The notes: generated from the letters alone by a model not told the origin. A stretch of DNA of 12,044 bases from Paracoccaceae bacterium (GCA_018222665.1 JAAEZW010000033.1:1-12044); one strand, 5' to 3'. Shown: positions 1 through 6,983, counted from the first letter of the stretch. Translations and numbers: made by a program.

Positions 1-284
1 TTGATTTCGAATACGAAGGCGAAATGACGGTTGATGTTGCCCTGAACGCGCAGGCACAGGCGCAATATCCATTCTCACGCCTTAGCGGGCCTGCCAATAT
101 TTTGGTCGTTCCCGCCCGTCACTCTGCTAGTATTTCGGTGAAACTGATGCAGGAAATGGCAGGTGCGACCGTGATTGGCCCGATCCTATCTGGCGTTGAT
201 AAATCCATCCAAATTTGCCCGTCTGTTGCCACAGCAACAGATATTTTGAACATGGCAGTTTTGGCAGCGTGTAAAGTCGGCTAA
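1..284 (+). CDS. maeB: NADP-dependent malic enzyme, C-terminal end (5' partial)
   Basis: The reading frame is open from the left edge (first full codon at base 3) and ends at TAA 282-284, giving about 93 residues of a C-terminus. The segment contains EGEMTVDVALN, then FSRLSGPANILVVP and a GATVIGPILSG stretch, which I recognise as the end of the phosphotransacetylase-like domain fused to the C-terminus of long (about 750 residue) MaeB malic enzymes. MaeB decarboxylates malate to pyruvate with reduction of NADP in the cytoplasm. The fused domain usually lacks transacetylase activity and is thought to be regulatory (family knowledge). The malic enzyme core lies outside the window, so a stand-alone phosphotransacetylase (Pta) is the alternative; the terminal sequence fits MaeB better. 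The sugar kinase starts 9 bases after the stop, so the two are probably co-transcribed. Confidence 0.85.
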   Translation, partial: DFEYEGEMTVDVALNAQAQAQYPFSRLSGPANILVVPARHSASISVKLMQEMAGATVIGPILSGVDKSIQICPSVATATDILNMAVLAACKVG

Positions 285-293
285 TATCGGCCT

Positions 294-1169
294 ATGGCGA
301 TTTATAATCTTGGTTCGATCAATATCGATAATTTCTATCAGGTGCGGCAAATTCCGGCGCCTGGGGAAACCATTGCAGCGGGAGATATGTCTGTGGGTCT
401 TGGGGGGAAGGGCGCGAATATGTCCGTTGCTGCCGCCCGTGGTGCCGCGCGTGTTGTGCATATTGGTGCCATTGGGGCCGAAGGCGCATGGACGCGTAAT
501 CGACTGACGGAATATGGGGTTGATACGCGGTTTATTGTTGATGGAACGCGTACAGGACATGCGATTATTTGTGTGGCAGAGGACGGTGAAAACGCGATCA
601 CTTTGTTCACGGGCGCAAATCATGAAATCACATCTGACCTGATCGGTTCCAGTCTGTCAGAGGCACAGACAGGAGATATTTTCGTCACACAAAACGAAAC
701 AAACGCCCAAGAACAAGCCTGTGAAATGGCAAAACGGTTGGGGTTGCGCGTGGCCTATGCCGCGGCCCCATTTGATGCGGGGGCGGTTCAGGCTGTTTTG
801 CCGTATATTGATATGCTGATCATGAACCAGATTGAGGCCGATCAGTTAACGAACGCGCTGGGTCTGCGCCCCGATCAGTTGGATGTGAATGATGTTATCG
901 TTACCCTTGGTGCCGATGGATGCCGTTGGTTTGATAATCAAAACGGCTACGTCAATGACTATCCCGCGATCACGACAGATGTGGTTGATACAACGGGCGC
1001 TGGGGACACGTTTACAGGTTATATTTTGGCGGGGCTGGACCGTGGAATGCCGATGGAACAGGCGATCCGCCTTGCATCGCAGGCCGCATCCATCATGGTC
1101 TCGCGTCAGGGTACAGCGGATGTTATTCCAGACCTAAAGGACATTCAGGATCGGTTTGGCGTATTTTGA
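294..1169 (+). CDS. PfkB-family carbohydrate kinase (ribokinase-like)
   Basis: This 291-residue protein has the usual length and layout of the ribokinase/PfkB family, which transfers phosphate from ATP to a sugar or nucleoside hydroxyl in the cytoplasm. The N-terminal strand with GSINID (residues 7-12) is the sugar-binding start typical of ribokinases. Signature 1 is GGKGAN at 37-42, an N-x-x-E motif is at 178-181, VTLGADG is at 203-209, and signature 2 is DTTGAGDTF at 232-240 with the expected catalytic base Asp238. The usual NPAP segment is replaced by AAAP near 157-159, so the substrate may not be ribose. The ATG at 294 is nine bases after the maeB stop and has no strong Shine-Dalgarno, consistent with read-through translation from the upstream gene. 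Family assignment is secure; ribose as the substrate is inference only (rbsK-like). Confidence 0.88.
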   Translation: MAIYNLGSINIDNFYQVRQIPAPGETIAAGDMSVGLGGKGANMSVAAARGAARVVHIGAIGAEGAWTRNRLTEYGVDTRFIVDGTRTGHAIICVAEDGENAITLFTGANHEITSDLIGSSLSEAQTGDIFVTQNETNAQEQACEMAKRLGLRVAYAAAPFDAGAVQAVLPYIDMLIMNQIEADQLTNALGLRPDQLDVNDVIVTLGADGCRWFDNQNGYVNDYPAITTDVVDTTGAGDTFTGYILAGLDRGMPMEQAIRLASQAASIMVSRQGTADVIPDLKDIQDRFGVF

Positions 1170-1214
1170 CGCCCGATTGCTTCGACAGAACTTTCGGTAA
1201 GCAAGCCGACCGCT

Positions 1215-1256
1215 GGCGCAACAGAATGCGCCGCCCATAGGGGTGGACGGCGCATT
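1215..1256. other. Two mutually exclusive GC-rich hairpins
   Basis: A perfect 9-bp stem pairs AATGCGCCG (1225-1233) with CGGCGCATT (1248-1256). A second perfect 6-bp stem pairs GGCGCA (1215-1220) with TGCGCC (1227-1232) and uses the same left arm, so only one can form at a time. It lies 45 bases after the kinase stop, between convergent genes. Neither strand has a U-rich tail, so it is not a canonical intrinsic terminator. It could be a Rho-assisted 3' end or a stability hairpin for the maeB-kinase mRNA. Confidence 0.5.
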
Positions 1257-1284
1257 GCCACTCTTGCGAGTAGCGGGACTACGA

Positions 1285-1314
1285 TTAAATGAAAAGGGAC
1301 CCGAAAGCCCCCTT
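1285..1314 (-). terminator. Intrinsic terminator of ilvE
   Basis: On the minus strand a stem AAGGG (1314-1310) / CCCTT (1298-1294), with a CTTTCG-type inner loop, is followed by TTTTCATTTAA. It begins 13 bases after the ilvE stop codon. The stem is short but the U-rich tail is good, and nothing else in this gap could end the ilvE transcript. Confidence 0.6.
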
Positions 1315-1327
1315 ATTAGTGTCGATA

Positions 1328-2197
1328 TTAGCTGCGAACCAGTTTTTCATAACTTTCGGAAATATCGCGGGTCAGTGCGCCAACCTCGAAATTATAATCG
1401 CCGATTTGACCAACGGGCGTCACCTCGGCCGCTGTTCCAGTTAGCCAGCATTGTTCAAAGCTTTCTAGCTCTTCTGGCATGATGTGGCGTTCGTTTACCT
1501 TGATGCCTTTTTCTTTAAGCATGTCGATCACGGTTTGACGGGTGATCCCATTTAGGAACGCATCGGGCGTTGGTGTGTGCACCTCTCCATCTTTTACGAA
1601 AAAGATGTTCGCGCCTGTCGCTTCGGCAATATATCCGCGGTAATCAAACATCATCGCGTCAGAACATCCTTTATCTTCTGCGGCATGCTTGGACATGGTT
1701 GCGATCATATATAGGCCTGCTGCCTTGGCCTGTGATGGGGCGGTTGCGGGGTCTGGACGGCGCCATTTTGCGATGTCCAATTTCGCGCCCTTCATTTTGG
1801 CGTCACCATAATAATTGCCCCAGGCCCAAACGGCCACAGCCATACGAACGGGGTTTCCACGGGATGCGACACCCATATCATTGCCCGCACCGCGCCATGC
1901 AACCGCGCGTACATAGGCATCCTTTAGCCCGTTTGCATCAAGCGCTGCTTTTTTCGCGGCCTCAATCTCATCAACGGTGTATGGAATTTCAAAATCAATC
2001 AGTTGACCAGATTTGATGAGTCGCTCTGAATGTTCGCGGCTTTTAAAGATTTTGCCTTCATAGCAACGCTCGCCTTCAAACACAGAGCTGGCATAGTGCA
2101 TCGCATGCGTCAGAATGTGGACCTGCGCATCACGCCACTCAACCAATTGACCATCAAGCCAAATTTTGCCATCGCGATCTTCATAACTGCCAGCCAT
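1328..2197 (-). CDS. ilvE: Branched-chain amino acid aminotransferase
   Basis: A 289-residue fold-type IV PLP aminotransferase that interconverts Val, Leu and Ile with their 2-oxo acids, using glutamate/2-oxoglutarate. HAMHYASSVFEGERCY (31-46) is the family's substrate/phosphate region. Lys158 in SQAKAAGLY aligns with the PLP-binding lysine, EATGANIFFV (192-201) is the conserved segment after it, and GITRQTVIDM (217-226) and TGTAAEVTPV (253-262) complete the PLP phosphate-binding signature. D-amino acid transaminase or 4-amino-4-deoxychorismate lyase are the other members of this fold; the TGTAAE motif and length favour IlvE. I chose the ATG at 2197 because AGAGGA sits at proper spacing just upstream; a GTG 17 codons further out lacks such a site and extends past the usual N-terminus. 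It is a single gene with its own terminator, divergent from petP. Confidence 0.93.
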   Translation of the reverse strand: MAGSYEDRDGKIWLDGQLVEWRDAQVHILTHAMHYASSVFEGERCYEGKIFKSREHSERLIKSGQLIDFEIPYTVDEIEAAKKAALDANGLKDAYVRAVAWRGAGNDMGVASRGNPVRMAVAVWAWGNYYGDAKMKGAKLDIAKWRRPDPATAPSQAKAAGLYMIATMSKHAAEDKGCSDAMMFDYRGYIAEATGANIFFVKDGEVHTPTPDAFLNGITRQTVIDMLKEKGIKVNERHIMPEELESFEQCWLTGTAAEVTPVGQIGDYNFEVGALTRDISESYEKLVRS

Positions 2198-2228
2198 CGT
2201 AATATCCTCTTGCTGTGTTTCGTGGGTC

Positions 2229-2246
2229 AATCTTTCGTAATCTTTC
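2229..2246. repeat. Tandem 8-bp repeat with 10-bp period in the ilvE leader
   Basis: AATCTTTC occurs at 2229-2236 and again at 2239-2246, start-to-start distance 10 bp, about one helical turn. It lies 32-49 bases upstream of the ilvE start codon. The spacing would place two copies on the same face of the helix, as in a tandem activator site; the role is inference. Confidence 0.4.
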
Positions 2247-2252
2247 ACAAAC

Positions 2253-2271
2253 TATGTCCGTTTCGGTCATA
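2253..2271. promoter_or_regulatory. Inverted repeat, candidate operator in the ilvE/petP gap
   Basis: TATGTCCG (2253-2260) and CGGTCATA (2264-2271) form an inverted repeat with 7 of 8 positions matching around a 3-base centre. It lies in the divergent intergenic region, 56 bases upstream of the ilvE ATG. Its outer parts (ATGTC, CATAA) resemble those of the second repeat at 2315-2333, suggesting one protein may bind both. No experiment is implied. Confidence 0.4.
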
Positions 2272-2309
2272 ATGTTGCGCAAAAACTCAGAATCGGTACC
2301 AGTTCGGAC

Positions 2310-2338
2310 TTGGAATGTCAACAACACTGACATAAAAT
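2310..2338 (+). promoter_or_regulatory. Candidate sigma70-type promoter of petP-petR
   Basis: TTGGAA (2310-2315), then 17 bases, then TAAAAT (2333-2338). This is a near-consensus -35/-10 pair with ideal spacing, ending 26 bases before the petP start codon. A perfect inverted repeat fills its spacer. Confidence 0.55.
2315..2333. promoter_or_regulatory. Perfect inverted repeat inside the petP promoter spacer
   Basis: ATGTCA (2315-2320) and TGACAT (2328-2333) are perfect inverted half-sites separated by 7 bases. They sit exactly between the -35 and -10 elements of the candidate petP promoter. A dimeric regulator bound here would exclude RNA polymerase. MarR-family proteins often repress their own genes from such sites, so autorepression by the petP product is a natural guess. 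Confidence 0.5.
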
Positions 2339-2364
2339 GGACCTGAGTAAAAAGGATGCTTAAT

Positions 2365-2877
2365 ATGGCGACCTCTAATCGTTCCACGGGCGAGGCCCTT
2401 TTATTTTTAACAGATGAACAACTGCGTCAGGGGATCGAAGCGATGTTTTTCGCCTATCGTGGGTTCACGGCCGATCCAGATCGTATTTTGGACAAATATG
2501 GGTACGGTCGCGCCCACCACCGCGCCATCCACTTTATAAATTGTGTGCCCGGGACAACAGTGAATAATCTATTGCATATCTTGGGTGTCACCAAACAATC
2601 CCTGAACCGTGTCCTTCGATCCCTGATCGAAGATGGATTGGTCGAAGCGCAGGTTGGTCAGAAGGATCGTCGTGAACGACATTTGTATTTGACTGAAACG
2701 GGACAATCCTTGGAACAAGAATTGTCAAACGCTCAACGCGCGCGCATGCGCAGTGCCTATCGCGATGTGGGGGCGGATGCTGTATCTGGGTTTCGTCAAG
2801 TGTTAGAGGCGATGATGGATCCAGAGATGAAGCGCGCCTATTGGAAATTACGCGACAATGAGGGAACGGATAAATGA
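2365..2877 (+). CDS. petP: MarR-family transcriptional regulator (PetP-like)
   Basis: A 170-residue cytoplasmic DNA-binding protein. A helical N-terminal part is followed by a winged helix-turn-helix at about residues 65-112: TVNNLLHILG, then the recognition helix around KQSLNRVLRSLIEDG (77-91), then the wing DRRERHLYLTETG (101-113). C-terminal helices probably form the dimer interface. I prefer the ATG at 2365 over one three codons earlier (2356) because AAAAGGA lies eight bases upstream of the later codon and overlaps the earlier one. The stop overlaps the next gene's start by 4 bases, so the two are translationally coupled. In Rhodobacter capsulatus a MarR-type petP precedes the response regulator petR, which is needed for cytochrome bc1 expression; this pair has the same order and type. 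The symbol rests on that resemblance, and no bc1 genes are in the window. Confidence 0.82.
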   Translation: MATSNRSTGEALLFLTDEQLRQGIEAMFFAYRGFTADPDRILDKYGYGRAHHRAIHFINCVPGTTVNNLLHILGVTKQSLNRVLRSLIEDGLVEAQVGQKDRRERHLYLTETGQSLEQELSNAQRARMRSAYRDVGADAVSGFRQVLEAMMDPEMKRAYWKLRDNEGTDK

Positions 2878-3566
2878 ATGCCCACCTTCTTATTGTTGAT
2901 GATGATGAACGCATCAGGTCGCTGCTAAAACAATTTTTGCTGCGCAATGGATTTTTGGTCAGCGCCGCACGGGATGCAACGCATGCCCGAAAAATCCTGT
3001 CTGGTTTGGATTTCGACATGATCGTTTTGGACGTCATGATGCCGGGGGAAGATGGCGTAAGCCTGACAAAACACATTCGCGAAACCCGTCAGACGCCCAT
3101 TTTATTGCTAACCGCAAAGGGCGAAACAGAGGACCGCATTGTCGGGCTTGAGGCGGGTGCAGATGATTATTTGGCCAAACCGTTTGAGCCCAAGGAATTG
3201 TTGTTGCGGATCAACGCCATTTTGCGCCGTGTGCCCGAACCAAAAATTTCTCAAGTCACGCCAACAATTTTACACTTAGGGGTTTGTCGATATGATATTT
3301 CCCGCGGTGAGTTATGGCAGAGTGATCAACTGGTGCGATTGACAGGAACAGAGCAGCAGTTGATGGAGATTTTTGCAGCTTCTTTGAATGAGCCTGTTTC
3401 GCGCGCGCAGTTGGTGTCCGAACTGGGTCGTGATGACAGCCAAGCCCAAGATCGCGCGATTGATGTTCAAATTACGCGGCTGCGTCGTAAGTTAGAAGCC
3501 AACCCGAAAGAGCCGCGTTACCTTCAAACCGTGCGTGGTGCGGGCTATAAGTTGGTTAACGATTAG
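2874..3566 (+). CDS. petR: OmpR/PhoB-family response regulator (PetR-like)
   Basis: A 230-residue two-domain response regulator. The receiver domain (1-120) has the acidic DDDE cluster at 9-12, phospho-acceptor Asp53 in VLDVMMPGEDG, Thr80, and Lys102 in DDYLAKPFEP. The winged-helix effector domain covers about 130-230, with SRAQL (176-180), AIDVQITRLRRKLE (195-208) and the terminal TVRGAGYKL (219-227), all typical of the OmpR/PhoB class. It is translated from an ATG that overlaps the petP stop (ATGA). No histidine kinase lies next to it, so its partner, if any, is elsewhere. Receiver and DNA-binding residues look intact, so it should be a functional phosphorylation-dependent regulator. The identification as PetR is by resemblance and by the upstream MarR gene. 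Confidence 0.88.
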   Translation: MNAHLLIVDDDERIRSLLKQFLLRNGFLVSAARDATHARKILSGLDFDMIVLDVMMPGEDGVSLTKHIRETRQTPILLLTAKGETEDRIVGLEAGADDYLAKPFEPKELLLRINAILRRVPEPKISQVTPTILHLGVCRYDISRGELWQSDQLVRLTGTEQQLMEIFAASLNEPVSRAQLVSELGRDDSQAQDRAIDVQITRLRRKLEANPKEPRYLQTVRGAGYKLVND

Positions 3567-3611
3567 GTAATTCTCACACTGTCGTTATACCGACTCGATA
3601 CTGACGTGAAA

Positions 3612-3631
3612 CCGCCTTTGGTTTTAGGTGG
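3612..3631 (+). terminator. Weak hairpin between petR and ubiG
   Basis: CCGCCT (3612-3617) can pair with AGGTGG (3626-3631) around an 8-base loop, with one G-U pair on the plus strand, followed by ATTTGAT. It follows petR by 45 bases and overlaps the ubiG stop codon. On the minus strand the wobble becomes an A-C mismatch, so it would serve petR rather than ubiG. The stem is short and the tail is not U-rich, so it is only a candidate. Confidence 0.25.
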
Positions 3632-4370
3632 ATTTGATACTGGCGGTTACGTAATTTACCGACAGATCGCGATCAGATAATTTCCAGCCCCACGTGATTG
3701 GATTAAACACGAACCCCTTGCGATCCACAGGTTCCAGTCCTGCGTTTGCGATCAGTGTATAGAGTTCATCGGGTGTGATAAACTTGGACCATTCGTGTGT
3801 CCCCTTGGGCAACCAGCGCATTACGTATTCCGCCCCCACGATCGCCATCGCGAAACTTTTGGGATTACGATTGATCGTTGAACAAACCATCAATCCACCA
3901 GGGCGCAGTAATTTTTGACAAGCTGTCAAATAGGCAAGCGGATCTGCCACGTGTTCAACAACTTCCATATTTAGAACGATATCAAAGACTTCACCGTTTT
4001 CTGCCAATTCCTCAGCCGTTCCAAAACGATAGTCGATGTCCAACCCCGATTGGCGGGCGTGTGCCTCGGCCACGGGGATGTTTCGCGCTGCTGCATCTAC
4101 ACCAACCACAGTGGCACCCAGACGCGCCATCGGTTCGCATAACAACCCGCCACCGCACCCAATATCTAAAATGCGCAGGCCCTGAAACGGATTAGGTGCG
4201 TTTAGATCACGATCACATTCGCCTGCGATTTGCGTTGTGATATAATCCAAACGGCATGGGTTTAGCATATGAAGTGGCTTGAATTTCCCATGAGGATCCC
4301 ACCATTCCGCCGCCATGGCCTCAAATTTTGCAACTTCTGCTGGATCAACGGTCGTCTCTGAGGGTTGCAT
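3624..4370 (-). CDS. ubiG: Ubiquinone biosynthesis O-methyltransferase
   Basis: A 248-residue class I SAM-dependent methyltransferase that carries out the two O-methylation steps of ubiquinone synthesis. [19 protein letters not shown] (16-34) is the characteristic UbiG N-terminus. Motif I is LDIGCGGG (68-75), the SAM ribose-binding acidic residue is Asp92 in VGVDAA, motif II is around [12 protein letters not shown] (130-141), and LLRPGGL (154-160) is motif [13 protein letters not shown] (194-203) is also typical. I prefer the ATG at 4370 over one two codons upstream (4376): GGAG directly abuts the upstream ATG but is six bases from the downstream one. The length agrees with the family. The gene is convergent with petR and divergent from pip with a 49-base gap. 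Confidence 0.93.
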   Translation of the reverse strand: MQPSETTVDPAEVAKFEAMAAEWWDPHGKFKPLHMLNPCRLDYITTQIAGECDRDLNAPNPFQGLRILDIGCGGGLLCEPMARLGATVVGVDAAARNIPVAEAHARQSGLDIDYRFGTAEELAENGEVFDIVLNMEVVEHVADPLAYLTACQKLLRPGGLMVCSTINRNPKSFAMAIVGAEYVMRWLPKGTHEWSKFITPDELYTLIANAGLEPVDRKGFVFNPITWGWKLSDRDLSVNYVTASIKST

Positions 4371-4419
4371 TTTCATCTCCGTCTGGTTTTCTTGGGTTTA
4401 GATCACATATAGGACGTAT

Positions 4420-5388
4420 ATGGACAACCGATCAGAGCAAAAAGCAGAAAATTCTCCGTTATATCCCGCGATTGACCCGTTTTCGCAGGAAATGTTTGAT
4501 GTGGGGGATGGCCATAAGGTTTATTTGGAACAATCCGGCGCGCGGGATGGCTATCCTGTGGTGGTTGTTCATGGCGGACCTGGTGCGGGGTGCAGCGCTT
4601 CAATGCGCCGATATTTCGATCCGACCAAATATCGCATCATCATGTTTGATCAACGCGGATGTGGTCGTTCACTGCCCTATGCCAGCATCGAACACAATAC
4701 AACGTGGGATTTGGTGCGTGATATGGAGCAAATCCGAACCTATATGGGCGTGGACCAATGGGCTGTGTTTGGGGGGAGTTGGGGCGCGACGCTATCGTTG
4801 ATTTATGCACAAACCCATCCCGATAGCGTCAGTCACCTGATCTTGCGTGGTGTGTTCCTGATGACGCAACCTGAGTTGGATTGGTTTTACGGTGGGGGCG
4901 CAGGAAAATTCTGGCCCGAGTTGTGGCAGCGATTTGTTTCTGTCATTCCAGAGGACGAGCGTGATGACCTGATTGCTGCTTATCACAAACGGTTGTTTTC
5001 TGGGGACATGCGCGAAGAAATGCGGTTCGGCACCACGTGGACACATTGGGAAAATGCACTGGCATCGTTTCAATCAAATGGGTTTGGTGGGCATTGCCCG
5101 CCTGCCTATGCACGTACATTCGCGCGGATTGAAAATCACTATTTCATTAATGATGGCTTTTTAAATCAGGATCAAAAAATCCTGAATAATATGGAAAAAA
5201 TTCGCCATATTCAGGGGTATATTGTGCAAGGTCGCTATGACATGATTTGTCCACCAGCAATGGCGTATGAGCTTTCGCGGAAATGGCCACGATGCGATCT
5301 TCGTATTATGTCCTACGCAGGGCATGCGATGTCCGAACCCAAGATAAGTTCGGAACTGGTTTCAATCATGGATAAGTTGCGATTTTAA
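4420..5388 (+). CDS. pip: Proline iminopeptidase (alpha/beta hydrolase)
   Basis: A 322-residue S33-family peptidase that releases N-terminal proline from peptides in the cytoplasm. The oxyanion-hole motif HGGPGAG is at 51-57, DQRGCGRS at 77-84, and the nucleophile elbow GGSWG at 118-122 gives catalytic Ser120. The acid is probably Asp274 in QGRYDMICP and the base His302 in YAGHAMSEP. The length is normal for the family (about 310-330). AGGA lies just upstream of the ATG. It is divergent from ubiG across only 49 bases, so its promoter must sit in that gap or within the ubiG 5' end. The nitroreductase gene follows after 71 bases in the same direction. Confidence 0.93.
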   Translation: MDNRSEQKAENSPLYPAIDPFSQEMFDVGDGHKVYLEQSGARDGYPVVVVHGGPGAGCSASMRRYFDPTKYRIIMFDQRGCGRSLPYASIEHNTTWDLVRDMEQIRTYMGVDQWAVFGGSWGATLSLIYAQTHPDSVSHLILRGVFLMTQPELDWFYGGGAGKFWPELWQRFVSVIPEDERDDLIAAYHKRLFSGDMREEMRFGTTWTHWENALASFQSNGFGGHCPPAYARTFARIENHYFINDGFLNQDQKILNNMEKIRHIQGYIVQGRYDMICPPAMAYELSRKWPRCDLRIMSYAGHAMSEPKISSELVSIMDKLRF

Positions 5389-5459
5389 TCCGATTTGGAT
5401 GAAATGGGTTGTTTTTCGGCGGATCGTTCCGACATATGCTCAAACCAAAAGGAATGGAC

Positions 5460-6032
5460 ATGCCCGAAGTAAATCAAGCTGCACTGGAATTTTTGATGAC
5501 GCGCCGGTCGCGCCCCGCAAAAACGCTCGACCTGCCTATACCTGATCGGACAGAGTTATTGTCGCTATTAACGGCGGCTGCGCGTACGCCAGACCATGGC
5601 AAGTTAGAGCCATGGCGTTTCATAGTTCTGTCAAAAGATAAATTGCGCAGTTTGGCAGATTTGGTTGCTGATCGTGGTGCCTCGCTGGGACATGAGCCCG
5701 AGAAAATTGAAAAGGCCCAAGGAGCCTATAACACGGGACATTTGGCTGTCGCAGTTATCGAGGTTCAAAAACCGTCTGAGAAAATTCCAGCGATTGAGCA
5801 AACCTATTCTGCAGGTGCCGCGTGCCTTGGGTTATTGAATGCGGCGCTTGCCTCTGGTTGGGGGGCAAATTGGATTTCTGGTTGGCCATCGCATGACCGC
5901 GGATTTGTCGAGTCTGGCTTTGGTTTGGCAGAAAATGAACGCGTTGCGGGAATTATTTATCTGGGCACAGAACGTGCCATACCGCCAGAGCGTCCGCGCC
6001 CTTACCTTGACGATATTGTGAGTTGGGAATGA
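5460..6032 (+). CDS. YdjA-like nitroreductase family protein
   Basis: A 190-residue single-domain FMN-dependent nitroreductase-fold protein. RRSRP (15-19) is the FMN-phosphate-binding start of the family, PDHGKLEPWRF (44-54) is a hallmark of the YdjA/TdsD branch, and AGIIYLGT (163-170) is the conserved C-terminal strand. Members usually act as homodimers reducing nitro or quinone compounds with NAD(P)H; the physiological substrate is generally unknown and nothing here points to one. An open frame extends upstream to 5409, but AAAAGGA (5447-5453) sits six bases from the ATG at 5460 and the protein then starts where its relatives do. Its stop overlaps the ATG of the next gene by 4 bases, which indicates a coupled pair. 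Confidence 0.87.
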   Translation: MPEVNQAALEFLMTRRSRPAKTLDLPIPDRTELLSLLTAAARTPDHGKLEPWRFIVLSKDKLRSLADLVADRGASLGHEPEKIEKAQGAYNTGHLAVAVIEVQKPSEKIPAIEQTYSAGAACLGLLNAALASGWGANWISGWPSHDRGFVESGFGLAENERVAGIIYLGTERAIPPERPRPYLDDIVSWE

Positions 6033-6757
6033 CGCAGATCACACGCGCAATCACGCTTTCGATTTCACAATTTTCTGATCGTCGATTTCAACGCGTTGTA
6101 CTTAAATCCATCGTTCTTGCGATAATTGCGCTTTGGGCCTTGGCCGCAGGTGGTGGCAGTATTTCGGGATGGCTTTTCAGTGGTGACGTAGCCCTGTCAT
6201 GGATTGGAACGTTCACATTTAACGGGTCACTGATTGGGTGGGGGGCATTTTGGATTATACTGGGATTATCGGTGTTCTTGATGGTTCCCGTTGCATCTGC
6301 GATGTCCGCATTTTTTGTCGATGATGTCGCCCGTGCCGTTGAAGAGCGCCACTATCCTGATACCCAGGCGCAGCATCGTTCAAAACTGTCTGAAGAGGTC
6401 AGAGAAAGTCTTGGGTTTCTGGGTACAATGTTGGTGGCAAACCTGATCGCGTTAATTTTTTACGTATTATTTACCTTATTTGCGCCGATTATCTTTTGGT
6501 CATTGAACGGATATTTAATTGGACGTGAGTATTTTTATATGGCTGCGAAACGCCATTTGGGGCGCGAAAATGCGTTATCTACATTTCGTGATCATCGTTT
6601 TCGTGTTTGGATGTGCGGTGTGATCTTGGTCCTACCGATGAGCGTTCCGTTATTGAACCTATTTGTTCCGGTACTTGCTGCAGCAAGCTTTACCCATCTG
6701 TTTCAAGGGTGGATGGCGGACCGTAACGGTCAAAGAAATCTAAATCATCCACGGTAA
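6029..6757 (+). CDS. EI24 / CysZ-like integral membrane protein
   Basis: A 242-residue hydrophobic protein of the EI24-domain family, to which CysZ (sulfate permease of enterobacteria) belongs. Hydrophobic segments lie at about residues 27-49, 70-98, 132-164 and 194-226, the longer ones probably being hairpins, as in CysZ. The central part has EYFYMAAKRHLGR and the family-like GYLIGREYF. The start ATG overlaps the nitroreductase stop (ATGA); a TTG two codons upstream is possible but unnecessary. The 3' end overlaps DUF1467 on the other strand by 68 bases. No other sulfur-assimilation gene is nearby, so sulfate transport should not be assumed. Confidence 0.78.
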   Translation: MTQITRAITLSISQFSDRRFQRVVLKSIVLAIIALWALAAGGGSISGWLFSGDVALSWIGTFTFNGSLIGWGAFWIILGLSVFLMVPVASAMSAFFVDDVARAVEERHYPDTQAQHRSKLSEEVRESLGFLGTMLVANLIALIFYVLFTLFAPIIFWSLNGYLIGREYFYMAAKRHLGRENALSTFRDHRFRVWMCGVILVLPMSVPLLNLFVPVLAAASFTHLFQGWMADRNGQRNLNHPR

Positions 6758-6983
6758 TTGCACCCGAAACAATAATGCCCGCCACAATTGCCCAGATCAC
6801 AGCGGAAATACCCGTTGTGATCCACGCCTTTTTACGTAGGTGGTGATTTTCTGGCGCGCCTGCTTGGGTACCTTCGACAACGTCACCCAGATCACCTTGG
6901 GTTTCGATATTAAATGGGATCACAATTAGAAATGTCATGAACCAAATTACAGCAAACAACACTAATGCAGATGTGATTCCCAT
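6690..6983 (-). CDS. DUF1467 family membrane protein
   Basis: A 97-residue protein with two predicted membrane helices, at about 4-24 and 52-76. The linker carries polar conserved-looking residues: PFNIETQG (23-30), DVVEGTQAGAPENHHLRKKAWITT (34-57). This arrangement matches DUF1467, a small alphaproteobacterial family of unknown function. It starts 15 bases after the mce stop and is surely in the same operon. The C-terminus extends about ten residues past the second helix and the LDFF segment and runs into the end of the EI24 gene on the opposite strand, leaving no space for terminators. Confidence 0.8.
   Translation of the reverse strand: MGITSALVLFAVIWFMTFLIVIPFNIETQGDLGDVVEGTQAGAPENHHLRKKAWITTGISAVIWAIVAGIIVSGAITVDDLDFFDRYGPPSTLETDG

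Noticed and set aside
186..623. 145-codon minus-strand frame opposite maeB and the sugar kinase
   Set aside because: It lies antisense to two well-supported genes, and its Cys/Arg/Asn-rich composition has no domain features.
1570..2016. 148-codon plus-strand frame opposite ilvE
   Set aside because: It is antisense to a clear aminotransferase and rich in Arg, Pro and His, as expected for a shadow frame.
5409..5459. Upstream extension of the nitroreductase
   Set aside because: The extra 17 residues precede the Shine-Dalgarno AAAAGGA and do not resemble the family's N-terminus.
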